From: a virus
IMG/VR virus record: IMGVR_UViG_3300033550_000005
Location: 1 to 59,758 of that record
DNA: 59,758 nucleotides
Strand: one strand, 5' to 3'
Numbering within the stretch: position 1 is the stretch's first letter; each line of letters begins with the position of its first letter. The position numbers were made by a program, and so were the translations under genes. The notes beneath the pieces were generated by a model. That model worked only from the letters and a program-made list of their open reading frames with translations. It did no database searches and was not told the DNA's origin. Positions 9,191 through 17,812 of the stretch are shown here, one piece after another.

Positions 9191-11027
9191 TTTCGTCCCG
9201 ATTACCCCAGGCGTTGGGGCTGACATTGCGGTTGACACCGTCAATGCAGAGAAGGTGCAGCGTGTCAAGCTGATGCTTGGCGCTGATGGCGTTGATGATG
9301 GAGACGTCTCAGCCACGAACCCGATGCCGGTTGAGGGTGACGTTACGATCTCAGGCAGTGTCAGCGTGACGGGTAGTTCGGTCACGGTGTCTAATTTCCC
9401 AGCAACACAACCGATCAGTGCGGCAGCTCTCCCGCTCCCCACTGGTGCTGCGACGGAGACAACGCTTGCTGCGATCAACACACGCTATCAAGACGAGGCG
9501 ATGGACCTCGTTGGTGGTGATCTGTACCCGTACACGAAGGTTGCGTTCGGTGCTGACGGTGCCATTGAGAAGGTTGACGGCAGCAACCCGCTTCCCGTGG
9601 CTGATGCCAACGTAGAAGCGCAGCTTGTCAGCATTGACGATAAGTTGCCTGTGCTTGGTACAGGGCTTGCCGATGAGGACGACAGCTACGTCCCAGTGGC
9701 ATCAATACCAGCACATCAGCTGCGGATTGGCTTTGACAGGGTTATTGCGAACAATGTAGACATCCGTCAGATGACCCTGCTGCAAACGGGTTCAGGCCAA
9801 ACGGTGAATCAGTCTGGCGGGTCTTTGGTGCTCACAGCGGGCACAACGGCCAATACAGAGACAATCATTCGTTCTGTGGAGTCTGTATCTGGCTCCGTGG
9901 CGCTGAGGTGGTCAACCACCCTCACACAACGCATTGCCAACAACAACTTTTACGTCGAGTTGGTTGATGTGATCGGTGACGGGTTGTCCTACACGTTGAA
10001 CAGCACAACGTCGATGACGGTGACGATTCCGAGCAATCCGTTCACCTCTCAGAACGTTGGGCAAGGTATGTGGGTGTCACCCACTACAGCAATCACAGCC
10101 GGAGCCCAGCGCGTTGTCATCGCATCGGTGTCTGGTAACAACGTCACGTTCACAGGCAGTGGTTGGCCGGCAGCGGGTTCCGGTACTTGCTTCGTCTACG
10201 GGTGGAACTACCACCAGAATCTGTACACGAGCACGGTCGCAACAACGATGAACTTCGATGCACAGCGTAATGGTTGGGCGTCAGGCACTACAGCGGCAAC
10301 GATCAACACGACAGCATCCGGCCACGTTCCGACATATACTGCCTCAGACGCCGAGGTCGCTGTGATGGACCAGACTGGTGCAAGCTCAACAGGCCTAGAA
10401 GTTGCCCAACGCGGCTCTCGCGTCCGCAATGTACCTGATTCGAATACACCGCTATACATTCAGATACGTGTACTGAACGGCACGACGAACCCAGCCTCTG
10501 GTACAACTTGGACGGTTGGTTTTGTGGATGTTCAATACGCGGCCACACAGCCAGTGTCTATTACGAACGTCTCTCCGATGTCGTCAAACACCGGGTTGCC
10601 AGTCACAGTCCTGAACCCGACGACTACGACCACGCTCAATGCGAGTAGCAATCTGATCGGCGACGTTTCTGTTCAGTACAGAAACAACTCCTCCGGTGCT
10701 GGATCACGAAGCCACATCGTTGCCGCCAACACGACAAATGCAACAGTTGTCAAGGCCTCGGCAGGCCGAGTTGTTGGTTGGCAGCTGCTGAACACAACCG
10801 CTGCTGCGGTGTACTTGAAGTTTCACAACCAGACAACAACACCGACAGCAGGTGCTTCAGTGTTTATGTCTGTAGGTATTCCTGCCAACGGTAAGAGCGA
10901 AATATCTTATGAGGGTGGCTTTGCGTTTTCAACAGGCATTGGTTTCACAACGGTGACAGGCGCAGCGGATACAGATACCACAGCAGTGGCAGCCAATGCA
11001 ATTGTCGGAGACATCCTCTTCGCTTAA
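9183..11027 (+). CDS. Putative virion surface or fibre protein
   Basis: A 614-residue protein very rich in Thr, Ser, Val, Gly and Asn with many short beta-strand-like stretches and almost no Lys. This composition is typical of phage fibres and decoration proteins built from beta-sandwich or beta-helix modules. The N-terminal 60 residues (VEGDVTISGSVSVTGSSVTV) look like beta repeats. It overlaps the portal stop and lies before the scaffold and capsid genes, so it is probably a head-associated or portal-proximal fibre. No catalytic motif was seen. Confidence 0.6.
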   Translation: MADFVPITPGVGADIAVDTVNAEKVQRVKLMLGADGVDDGDVSATNPMPVEGDVTISGSVSVTGSSVTVSNFPATQPISAAALPLPTGAATETTLAAINTRYQDEAMDLVGGDLYPYTKVAFGADGAIEKVDGSNPLPVADANVEAQLVSIDDKLPVLGTGLADEDDSYVPVASIPAHQLRIGFDRVIANNVDIRQMTLLQTGSGQTVNQSGGSLVLTAGTTANTETIIRSVESVSGSVALRWSTTLTQRIANNNFYVELVDVIGDGLSYTLNSTTSMTVTIPSNPFTSQNVGQGMWVSPTTAITAGAQRVVIASVSGNNVTFTGSGWPAAGSGTCFVYGWNYHQNLYTSTVATTMNFDAQRNGWASGTTAATINTTASGHVPTYTASDAEVAVMDQTGASSTGLEVAQRGSRVRNVPDSNTPLYIQIRVLNGTTNPASGTTWTVGFVDVQYAATQPVSITNVSPMSSNTGLPVTVLNPTTTTTLNASSNLIGDVSVQYRNNSSGAGSRSHIVAANTTNATVVKASAGRVVGWQLLNTTAAAVYLKFHNQTTTPTAGASVFMSVGIPANGKSEISYEGGFAFSTGIGFTTVTGAADTDTTAVAANAIVGDILFA

Positions 11028-11038
11028 AGGAAATAAAC

Positions 11039-11311
11039 ATGACCACAAAAAACGTAACAGTCGGGTATTGCCTCAGAGATCCGCAAACACAAGAGATCAA
11101 CACTGATTTCGAGACCACGGGGACAACAGAAGACGAAGGCATCACCTGCACGCTTCCTATTGGTTATCTTCCGGCAATCACTGAAGCTTTGCCGTCTGAT
11201 GTGCGCGTCCGCGTCCACCAGCCGGTTGTCGAGCTCTCGGTGGCTGAGGTTGTGTCTGTGACGCCCGATGAGATCGCTGGCACACAGACGATGGTGTTTG
11301 AGCTGATCTGA
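11039..11311 (+). CDS. Hypothetical virion-block protein
   Basis: A 90-residue acidic protein with alternating Thr/Val strands (TKNVTVGYCLRDPQTQEI). No family was recognised. It follows the putative fibre gene by 11 bases after an AAAGGAAAT ribosome-binding site and is separated from the next gene by one base. Its position and beta-rich look suggest a structural or assembly role. Confidence 0.6.
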   Translation: MTTKNVTVGYCLRDPQTQEINTDFETTGTTEDEGITCTLPIGYLPAITEALPSDVRVRVHQPVVELSVAEVVSVTPDEIAGTQTMVFELI

Positions 11312-11312
11312 C

Positions 11313-11801
11313 ATGTCGCTGCTGCTTCTTTTCCGTGGCGGAGGTGCTCCTCCAGTAAGTTCAGCCCAGTCAGGGATGAGACGTCTCTGGCTGCGCGAGT
11401 GGTTGATGCAGCTCTACGAGGCTGAGGCCAAGGACGCTGAGAAGACGAACATACAGCCGACGGTAGAAGCACCTGAGGTCGTCAAAGAGGCCGCCAAGAA
11501 GGCGGTAGCTAAGAAGCCACGCAAGAAGGCGGTTGCTAAGCCTAAAAAGCCTGTCCAAAGGGTCTTGGAGATCAGCGATCTGACACCTCTTGAGGTGTTT
11601 GATATTTTTGCTGAGCTGCACGCAATTCAACCACTCCCTGATGTAGGATACGAATTCAGAGCAAGTGGACACGCGCTGAAGGCAGGCTCGGTTGCACAGC
11701 TCATGGAGGCAAGGCAGACCTACCTCCATGAGCTTGAGGTTGTTCGTGACAGACAGCGACGTCGCCGCGCTGCTGCCGCGCTTGTTCTACTGGCGGCTTA
11801 A
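11313..11801 (+). CDS. Hypothetical Lys/Ala-rich protein
   Basis: A 162-residue protein with a short hydrophobic N-terminus (MSLLLLF), a Lys/Ala/Pro-rich central stretch (residues about 58-85) resembling histone-tail-like linkers, and a helical C-terminal part. No known domain was identified. The basic linker suggests contact with DNA. It lies one base after the previous gene in the virion operon. Confidence 0.55.
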   Translation: MSLLLLFRGGGAPPVSSAQSGMRRLWLREWLMQLYEAEAKDAEKTNIQPTVEAPEVVKEAAKKAVAKKPRKKAVAKPKKPVQRVLEISDLTPLEVFDIFAELHAIQPLPDVGYEFRASGHALKAGSVAQLMEARQTYLHELEVVRDRQRRRRAAAALVLLAA

Positions 11802-11810
11802 GGAATTATC

Positions 11811-11975
11811 ATGGGAAAGTTGGCTAAGCAGCTTGGCGGTCAGAGCCAGGTCAAGGTATTCAAGGATGGCGGTGCCGTGCACAAAGACGAGAAGATGGAT
11901 AAGACCCTCGTCAAGAAGATGGTCAAAAAGGAAGCGCTCACTGGTAAGAAGGGCGGTGGAAAGGTGAAGTGCTGA
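11811..11975 (+). CDS. Small basic hypothetical protein
   Basis: A 54-residue lysine- and glycine-rich protein starting MGKLAKQLGG and ending in GKKGGGKVKC. A good AAGGAATT ribosome-binding site precedes the ATG and the stop lies one base before the next ATG. The high charge suggests nucleic-acid binding. No family was recognised. Confidence 0.65.
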   Translation: MGKLAKQLGGQSQVKVFKDGGAVHKDEKMDKTLVKKMVKKEALTGKKGGGKVKC

Positions 11976-11976
11976 G

Positions 11977-12159
11977 ATGGCCGATGTATACGCGACCTTT
12001 GTAGCAAAGGTTAGAGAGAAAATGGCAGAAGTTGCGACAGCCAGCTGTGAGCGCCCGAAGTCGGAACCATTCGACCACGGCCAACAGGTCGGAAAATACC
12101 AAGGGCTTCAAGAGGCCGTTGAGATTTTCCAAGACATTATTCGCGACGTTGACAATTGA
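11977..12159 (+). CDS. Small hypothetical protein
   Basis: A 60-residue mainly helical protein (MADVYATFVAKVREKMAEVA...), with a C-terminal acidic helix. It follows the previous gene by one base and ends ten bases before the GroES-like gene. No family was recognised. Confidence 0.6.
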   Translation: MADVYATFVAKVREKMAEVATASCERPKSEPFDHGQQVGKYQGLQEAVEIFQDIIRDVDN

Positions 12160-12169
12160 GAGGAAAATC

Positions 12170-12577
12170 GTGATCAGTAAAGAAGGTTACGTCAAACAGC
12201 ACTTCCCAGATGTAGATCCTGGTGTACGACCGTGTGGTAACCAGATCATCGTACAGCTGCGTACCATCAGAAACGCCACAGCAAGTGGTATTCTGTTGGC
12301 GGCAGACACGCAGGACTTTAACAAGCACAACACACAGGTGTCGCGTCTTGTAAAGGTCGGTCAGATCGCCTTCAAGGACCGCTCAAGTGGCGAGACTTGG
12401 AAGGAAGGTGCTTGGGCCGAAGTGGGTGACGTTGTGATTGCACCGAAGTACGGCGGTTTCCGCTTTGAGGTGCCAATCCCAGGACAGGATGAAACTGCCA
12501 TCTTCGCGGTCTTTAATGACTACGATGTCAAGATGGTTGTTGAGGCCAATTTCGAGACGTTTGATCGTCTACTGTAA
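12170..12577 (+). CDS. GroES-like co-chaperonin
   Basis: A 135-residue Cpn10-fold protein. It shows the GroES pattern VRPCGNQIIVQL at the first strand, a mobile-loop-like region TRIRNATASGILLAADTQ, the VKVGQIAF strand, WAEVGDVVIAPKYGG, and the closing FNDYDVKMVV strand. T4 gp31 is a precedent for a phage GroES that helps GroEL fold the capsid protein. Here it lies just ahead of the scaffold and major capsid genes, which supports that role. The start is taken as GTG 12170, preceded by GAGAGGAAAATC; the longer reading frame upstream overlaps the previous gene. Confidence 0.8.
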   Translation: MISKEGYVKQHFPDVDPGVRPCGNQIIVQLRTIRNATASGILLAADTQDFNKHNTQVSRLVKVGQIAFKDRSSGETWKEGAWAEVGDVVIAPKYGGFRFEVPIPGQDETAIFAVFNDYDVKMVVEANFETFDRLL

Positions 12578-12595
12578 ATGCAAAGGAGCATTTAG

Positions 12596-13630
12596 ATGAG
12601 TACCGAAGACAAGAAGGATGATGACCTCTTAAAGGTCATCGAAAATGGTGATGGCAGCGTCACAGTCGGTGGTGATGAGGTCGTAACGACCTCTACTGAA
12701 GCCGCAGCTGACGACACCACGGCTGGCGAGCGCCAAGCAGCTGGTTCTGAAGACAACGAAGACTATGGTGAGCACGGTGATGACAATGCCGATGCCGGTC
12801 CTGCTGATGAGACCCCAGAGGCTCGGGCAGCTCGCCGTCGCGAAGAACGCAAGCAGTCGAAAGAGCGCCGCAAGAGCTACATAGATGGTCTCAAGAACGA
12901 GCTTGCGATGACCAAGCGTGCTATGCAGGAAATGCAACAGCGTGTAGAAGTCATCGATCGTCGCTCGACTGGTGCAGAGATCGCCCACCTCGAGAACTCC
13001 GAGCGCGAGGCGAAGATGTTGTATGAGCGCTTCAAGGACGAGCACTCGCGCGCCGTTGAGAGTGCGGATGGCGAGGCTGCTACTGAGGCGCAGGAGCGTA
13101 TGCTGGCCTGCCGTCAACGTCTGGCACAGATCAACAACATCAAGCAGAATTACCAGCGTTCACAGTCAACACCTCCGCCGCTCGATCCGCGTCTGAAGGG
13201 GCACGCCGAACGTTGGATGTCTGAGAACACCTGGTTCGATCCTGCAACTAATGACAATGATACGCGCATCACCCGTACACTGGACGACGGACTGGCCCAA
13301 GAGGGCTATGACCCGACCACCCAGGAGTATTGGGAAGAGCTCGATCGAAGGATCTCAAAATACTTGCCACACCGTACAAAATCGCGGTATAGTGGCACCA
13401 GAAATGGTTCCGGTAGTGAGGACACCCACCAGACAGGTGGACGTTCAACGGTGGCTGGTTCTGGTCGTGAGACGAGCAGCAACGGTGGCGGTGCAAATAC
13501 GGGTTATCGCCTCTCAGCAGAGCGTGTGAAAGCGCTCAAGGAAGCTGGGATGTGGGATGACCCGAAGCAACGTGCGTCGATGATTCGTCGTTATCAAGAA
13601 CAGGATCGCCAGCAAGCTGCTGGTAACTAA
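12596..13630 (+). CDS. Putative capsid scaffold protein
   Basis: A 344-residue protein with an acidic, low-complexity N-terminus (residues 1-75), a long charged coiled coil (about 80-190) and a C-terminal basic/Ser-Gly-rich tail. This pattern is typical of scaffolding proteins, which assemble inside the prohead and leave before DNA enters. Its place two genes before the major capsid protein agrees. The assignment is by composition and position only. Confidence 0.68.
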   Translation: MSTEDKKDDDLLKVIENGDGSVTVGGDEVVTTSTEAAADDTTAGERQAAGSEDNEDYGEHGDDNADAGPADETPEARAARRREERKQSKERRKSYIDGLKNELAMTKRAMQEMQQRVEVIDRRSTGAEIAHLENSEREAKMLYERFKDEHSRAVESADGEAATEAQERMLACRQRLAQINNIKQNYQRSQSTPPPLDPRLKGHAERWMSENTWFDPATNDNDTRITRTLDDGLAQEGYDPTTQEYWEELDRRISKYLPHRTKSRYSGTRNGSGSEDTHQTGGRSTVAGSGRETSSNGGGANTGYRLSAERVKALKEAGMWDDPKQRASMIRRYQEQDRQQAAGN

Positions 13631-13645
13631 TTCAGGAGAGTCAAA

Positions 13646-14221
13646 ATGTCAGGTAAGAATACTGGTGAAGATAAGTTCGGCGGCGACCGCGTTACCAAAG
13701 GCGGAAGCGCTGCTCACTCTCCAAGAGATTCGGCCGATGTTGGCCGTAAAAATGAGGATGGAGGTTATTTGGCTGCAGAGGAACGGCGTAGGCTGCTCCG
13801 CAATGAAGCCGTAGCTGAAATTCTCCCCACCCCGCCAAAGATTGATGGGTACCACTTCTGCTGGCTGTCGACAACCAACTCAAACGACCCGATTCATCGT
13901 CGCATGTCGGTTGGTTATCTGCCGGTGAAGGCCTCAGAACTCAATGGCTTTGACCAATACAAGATCGCTGACGGTTCTCAGTTCGAAGGTTGCATCGCCT
14001 GTAATGAGATGCTGTTGTTCAAGATCGAGGAAGTTCGCTACCAGGATTTGATGATGATCTATCATCATGACATTCCCCTCGAACAAGAACAAAGCATCCG
14101 AGATAAGGTTGTCAACGCAGCTAAGAATGAGAGAGATTCGGATGACAGGCAGATTGGCATCGTAGAGGGTGAATTTGAAAACCTGGGCCGACAGGTCCGG
14201 ACCCCCCACTTTGCATCGTAA
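13646..14221 (+). CDS. Hypothetical capsid-region protein
   Basis: A 191-residue protein. The N-terminal 40 residues are polar and Gly-rich; the rest is a mixed fold with YHFCWLSTTNSNDPIHRR, RMSVGYLPVKASEL and an acidic helix at the end. I recall similar proteins near capsid genes in podovirus-like phages but cannot name the family. It has an AGGAGAG ribosome-binding site and lies between the scaffold and decoration genes. Confidence 0.6.
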   Translation: MSGKNTGEDKFGGDRVTKGGSAAHSPRDSADVGRKNEDGGYLAAEERRRLLRNEAVAEILPTPPKIDGYHFCWLSTTNSNDPIHRRMSVGYLPVKASELNGFDQYKIADGSQFEGCIACNEMLLFKIEEVRYQDLMMIYHHDIPLEQEQSIRDKVVNAAKNERDSDDRQIGIVEGEFENLGRQVRTPHFAS

Positions 14222-14230
14222 GGAGTCTTT

Positions 14231-14800
14231 ATGGCTACAACTGCACAAGCTTACGGGCTGATCCCGATCTACCATCCGAGTGGTCAGAGCCGAGCAAACG
14301 CTTACACGATCGATGCTGCTTATAACACTGCAATCTACAAGGGCGATCCTGTTGCGCTTGTCACCGCTGGTACGATTACCATCGGCGACGGCACCTCAGA
14401 TGCTCTTGGCGTCTTTGCAGGCGTTGAGTATCTCGATTCAAATCAAAAACCCGTCTACCTGCCGTATTGGCCAGGTGCTGTTTCTGGCGCCACCAATATC
14501 GTTGCATGGGTCTACGACGACCAACAGAACGTCTACCGTGTGGGTGTGACCGCTAACGCGACCAACTTCACACAGGCCTCTGTCGGTGCTCAGGTTGACT
14601 TGACGATCGCCGCAGGTAATACCTTCAACGGCATCTCAGGTTCATCTGTTGCAGTCGCCCCAGCAGCCGGCGGTGCACAGGCATTCTTGCGCATCATCGG
14701 TTTCTTCGACGGTGCATATGACGCCACCAACAACCCCTTTCCGCAGCTGCGTGTGCAAATCGCACAACAACAGTTCACAGCGGACAAGGTGTCCATCTAA
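14231..14800 (+). CDS. Putative capsid decoration protein
   Basis: A 189-residue protein dominated by beta strands and small residues (Ala, Thr, Gly, Val), directly upstream of the major capsid gene with a clear AAGGAG ribosome-binding site. Its motif IYHPSGQSRANAY near the N-terminus is seen in minor head proteins of other environmental phages. Probable role: cementing or decorating the capsid surface. Confidence 0.6.
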   Translation: MATTAQAYGLIPIYHPSGQSRANAYTIDAAYNTAIYKGDPVALVTAGTITIGDGTSDALGVFAGVEYLDSNQKPVYLPYWPGAVSGATNIVAWVYDDQQNVYRVGVTANATNFTQASVGAQVDLTIAAGNTFNGISGSSVAVAPAAGGAQAFLRIIGFFDGAYDATNNPFPQLRVQIAQQQFTADKVSI

Positions 14801-14825
14801 CCACCCGCTATAAAGGAGAACTGCT

Positions 14826-15758
14826 ATGGCTGGTACACTCATGCGTAGTACCGACTTCCGTGCGGTGGTTGAGCCGATCTTGAACGAAACGTTCGATGGC
14901 GTCTACAACCAACGTGCGGATGAGTACAAGATGATCTTCCGCGAAGAGCAGGGCATCGCCCGTGCTTATCACGAAGAACCGATGCTGTACGGTCTTGGTG
15001 CGGCCCCCGAATTGCCTGACGGCATGCCGGTGACCTACGACCAAGGCGGTCAGCTGTTTGTGAAACGCTATCCCTACAAGGTCTTTGGTCTGGCTTTTGC
15101 CTTGACCAAGGTCCTGGTGGAAGACGGCGATCACATCCGCATCGGTTCGACGTATTCGCGCCACCTCGCACAATCAATGGTCGAGACCCTGGAAACCACA
15201 ACTGCCAACGTGCTGAATCGTGCCTTCAACGGCTCGTATGTCGGCGGCGATGGTGTGGCTCTGGTGGTCAACAACCACGTGTCTGCCAACGGTGCAGCAG
15301 CTGGCGCGGCTTCCCGCTCCAACCTGTTGACCACTTCGGCAGCTCTCAGCCAAACTTCTCTGGAACAGATGCTGATCCAGATTCGCTCGGCCGAGGATCC
15401 GCGAGGCAAGAAGATCCGTCTGACCCCGAAGAAGTTGGTTGTTGCCCCGGCAAACATGCTCACAGCTGAAGTTCTGGTGAAGAGCGTGCTACGCGCCGGT
15501 ACCAACAACAACGACCTGAACCCAGTCAAGTCGATGGGTCTTCTCTCAGATGTGGCTGTCATCAGCCGCCTGACGTCCAACACCGCATGGTTCGTGAAGA
15601 ACGACGTGCAGGATGGTCTGAAGGTGCTGTGGCGCCGCAAGATGGAGAAGGGCATGGAAGGCGACTTCGAAACCGACTCCGTCCGCTACAAGTCCACCAT
15701 GCGTTATGCTGATGGTTGGACCGACTGGCGCGACCTGTTCGGCACACCGGGTACCTAA
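14826..15758 (+). CDS. Major capsid protein, HK97 fold
   Basis: A 310-residue shell protein. It shows the expected pattern for HK97-fold capsid proteins of the Mu-like group: an N-terminal arm, an Asp/Gly-rich loop, the segment RGKKIRLTPKKLVVAPANML typical of the P domain, and a C-terminal YKSTMRYADGWTDWRDLFG segment. A strong AAAGGAGAA ribosome-binding site precedes ATG 14826, and a terminator follows, consistent with very high expression. There is no obvious protease site at the N-terminus. Confidence 0.82.
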   Translation: MAGTLMRSTDFRAVVEPILNETFDGVYNQRADEYKMIFREEQGIARAYHEEPMLYGLGAAPELPDGMPVTYDQGGQLFVKRYPYKVFGLAFALTKVLVEDGDHIRIGSTYSRHLAQSMVETLETTTANVLNRAFNGSYVGGDGVALVVNNHVSANGAAAGAASRSNLLTTSAALSQTSLEQMLIQIRSAEDPRGKKIRLTPKKLVVAPANMLTAEVLVKSVLRAGTNNNDLNPVKSMGLLSDVAVISRLTSNTAWFVKNDVQDGLKVLWRRKMEKGMEGDFETDSVRYKSTMRYADGWTDWRDLFGTPGT

Positions 15759-15771
15759 AGAGACCTCGTTC

Positions 15772-15800
15772 TGCCCCGGCTTCGGTCGGGGCACCTTTTT
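15772..15800 (+). terminator. Intrinsic terminator after capsid gene
   Basis: A GC-rich stem (TGCCCCG with CGGGGCA, plus inner GC-GT pairs) capped by a TTCG tetraloop is followed by CC and five T. It sits 13 bases after the capsid stop codon and likely tunes the capsid transcript relative to genes downstream. Confidence 0.85.
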
Positions 15801-15817
15801 CATAGAGAGGAAAGAGC

Positions 15818-16261
15818 ATGGCTACTTACATGCAAGGTGCCTTGAAAACAGGCATCACCCCGAGCGAGTCGACAAACTTTGGGTATGCAGTCTTCAGCCA
15901 ATCGACGACAGCAACAACTACGTCGGATGGCCTGGCTGTATCCGCAACTCTGACACTACAGGCCGGCTCACAGATCATCTCGTACTTTGTAGATACGGTG
16001 CAAGATGAAGCAGTGGGCGGTGGTACCATGACAACGATCCCGATCACGGTTGGTATCGCTGCTGCTGGCACAGAGTATATGTCATCGACCAACATGGTTG
16101 CAGGCGGTCGTGCTGCTCCTACGTTGACAACAGCACAGTTGGCCGCCATGGCCGACATCGGTAGCAATACCAGTGTTGTGATGACAGTGGATCCCAACGG
16201 AACGATCCTGACGACACAAGGCATCTACCGCCTGACTGTCATCTACTCGCCCAAGTCGTAA
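15818..16261 (+). CDS. Hypothetical virion structural protein
   Basis: A 147-residue beta-rich protein with many Thr, Ala, Gly and Ser residues and few charges. It begins MATYMQGALKTG after a GAGAGGAAAG ribosome-binding site and lies between two hairpins. The composition suggests a capsid or tail decoration protein. No family was recognised. Confidence 0.6.
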   Translation: MATYMQGALKTGITPSESTNFGYAVFSQSTTATTTSDGLAVSATLTLQAGSQIISYFVDTVQDEAVGGGTMTTIPITVGIAAAGTEYMSSTNMVAGGRAAPTLTTAQLAAMADIGSNTSVVMTVDPNGTILTTQGIYRLTVIYSPKS

Positions 16262-16268
16262 AACAAAT

Positions 16269-16290
16269 CCCAGGGCCTTACGGTCCTGGG
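16269..16290 (+). terminator. Hairpin, possible weak terminator
   Basis: A 9-pair stem (CCCAGGGCC with GGTCCTGGG, one G-T pair) with loop TTAC lies just after the stop codon at 16261. It is followed by TCTCC rather than a T run, so it may act as a 3'-end stabiliser or attenuator rather than a full terminator. Confidence 0.5.
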
Positions 16291-16311
16291 TCTCCATTGG
16301 AGACAAGAATT

Positions 16312-16587
16312 ATGAGTATGATCGCTCCTAAATTAGGTTATGTCAGCCAAGGCGTCACGGCAGGTGCACAGATCAAAACTGGTCCTGCTGGATTGTACGC
16401 AGTTACCTCCACCATCACTGGTGGGTTGGTGACCATATATGACGGCACCTCCACAAGTGGCACGATCATCTACACCAAGTCTCTCACGCTTGGTGAGGTG
16501 GTTCATTTTGGTGGAAACGGTATTGCGGCGAAGAACGGCCTGTTTATCGTGGTCGCAGCTGGAACCGTAGTAGTGATGTACACGTGA
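16312..16587 (+). CDS. Hypothetical small virion protein
   Basis: A 91-residue beta-rich protein (repeated Val/Ile/Thr strands and Gly turns). ATG 16312 is chosen because GGAGAC lies about ten bases before it; an earlier in-frame TTG at 16297 lacks a site. It stops three bases before the next gene. The fold may be a small beta-sandwich as in decoration proteins. Confidence 0.55.
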   Translation: MSMIAPKLGYVSQGVTAGAQIKTGPAGLYAVTSTITGGLVTIYDGTSTSGTIIYTKSLTLGEVVHFGGNGIAAKNGLFIVVAAGTVVVMYT

Positions 16588-16590
16588 GTC

Positions 16591-17577
16591 ATGGCAACTT
16601 CTGGTACAACCGCACGCACCACGATTGACGTTGCAAAGCTGTTAGAGCACGTCTTTCGACGGACTGGTCGACAACCGTCAGAGCAGACGCCTCAGACGGT
16701 ACAGCTGTGCAAGGACATCTTGTATCTTGTCCTGACAAGTCTGACAAACCGCGGGATAAACCTGTGGTGCGTCAGCACATTCTTTGTTGGTGTAGAAGAC
16801 GGCCGTCAGGTGTATGAGACACCGACTGGCACAATTGACGTCTTGAACGTTATCTACACACAACCGAGCACAAGTGAGCCTGTGACGTCTACACCAGGCG
16901 CAAACAACATTGTGAATGAGTATGATACTGAAATAGTTGGTATCAGGTTCGGTGTCAAGATGACATCAGTGACCGCCACCAATACCCTAACAATTGAGTC
17001 ATCGCCTGACGGTGTGACTTGGTCAGTTGCGCGTGTTGAGACACGTGACGATTGGATACCAGATGTCTGGTATTGGAGTGACTTCACAGTACAGCAAACT
17101 GGTATGTTTTTCCGTGCCACTTTTTCAACAACAGCTGTATTCAGTGAGCTCTACATCGCGACCGATGTCTACGATCTTCCAGTAACACAATGGAACCGAG
17201 ACACGTGGTATGCAATCAACGATAAGGCTCAGAAGGGACGCCCGTCTACAAGCTACTACTTTGAGAAGCTGTTGACACCACGCCTAACCCTCTGGCCTGT
17301 CCCAAATAACGACTACGACCACTTGACACTGGCTATTCACAGACAGCCACAAGACGTGGGAACACTGACAAATACGTTGGATGTTCCGCAGCGTTGGTTG
17401 GAGTCAATAATCTGGCAGACAGCTGCTCGTTTCTGTTACGAGATGCCTGATACACCAGAACCTGTTTTTGTACGCGTTCAAGCCATGGCTGATCGCTATC
17501 TACTTGAGGCCGAGGACGAAGAGTCCGACGGAGCCCCAATCTATCTTCAGCCTATGATCTCTGCTTACACCAAGTAA
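16591..17577 (+). CDS. Putative tail or connector protein
   Basis: A 328-residue protein. The N-terminal ~80 residues are helical (residues 11-60 form two helices with NRGINLW) and resemble connector-type tail proteins. The middle, with repeated TIESSPDGVTWS and aromatic strands, looks like a carbohydrate-binding or jelly-roll insert. The C-terminal part, with RLTLWPVPNNDYDHLTLAIHRQ and RWLESIIWQTAARFCYEMP, is similar in style to short-tail gatekeeper proteins. Its position between capsid and adaptor genes fits a head-tail joining or tail-tube role. Confidence 0.55.
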   Translation: MATSGTTARTTIDVAKLLEHVFRRTGRQPSEQTPQTVQLCKDILYLVLTSLTNRGINLWCVSTFFVGVEDGRQVYETPTGTIDVLNVIYTQPSTSEPVTSTPGANNIVNEYDTEIVGIRFGVKMTSVTATNTLTIESSPDGVTWSVARVETRDDWIPDVWYWSDFTVQQTGMFFRATFSTTAVFSELYIATDVYDLPVTQWNRDTWYAINDKAQKGRPSTSYYFEKLLTPRLTLWPVPNNDYDHLTLAIHRQPQDVGTLTNTLDVPQRWLESIIWQTAARFCYEMPDTPEPVFVRVQAMADRYLLEAEDEESDGAPIYLQPMISAYTK

Positions 17578-17587
17578 GGAGAAGAGC

Positions 17588-17812
17588 ATGCCACTGTACC
17601 TACCTGTAAACCTGGACGGAAACAAGGTTTCCATCGCCATTTGTCCGCGCTGCTGTATGAAGATACAGTACGATGACCTAAGGCAGGATCCCAACAACCT
17701 AAACTGGTACTGCGCAGAGTGCGTTGACCTTTACGATCCGTGGAGACTACCGGCCCGTAAGACAGAAGACATTTCACTACGTCACCCGCGCCCAGATACG
17801 GAGCTTGAATAA
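17588..17812 (+). CDS. Small zinc-finger-like protein
   Basis: A 74-residue protein with two Cys pairs, CPRC and CAEC, about 23 residues apart, typical of a zinc ribbon. It starts after AAGGAGAAG and its stop overlaps the next ATG by one base. Found between two tail-connector genes, it may be an assembly factor or a small virion component. Confidence 0.6.
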   Translation: MPLYLPVNLDGNKVSIAICPRCCMKIQYDDLRQDPNNLNWYCAECVDLYDPWRLPARKTEDISLRHPRPDTELE

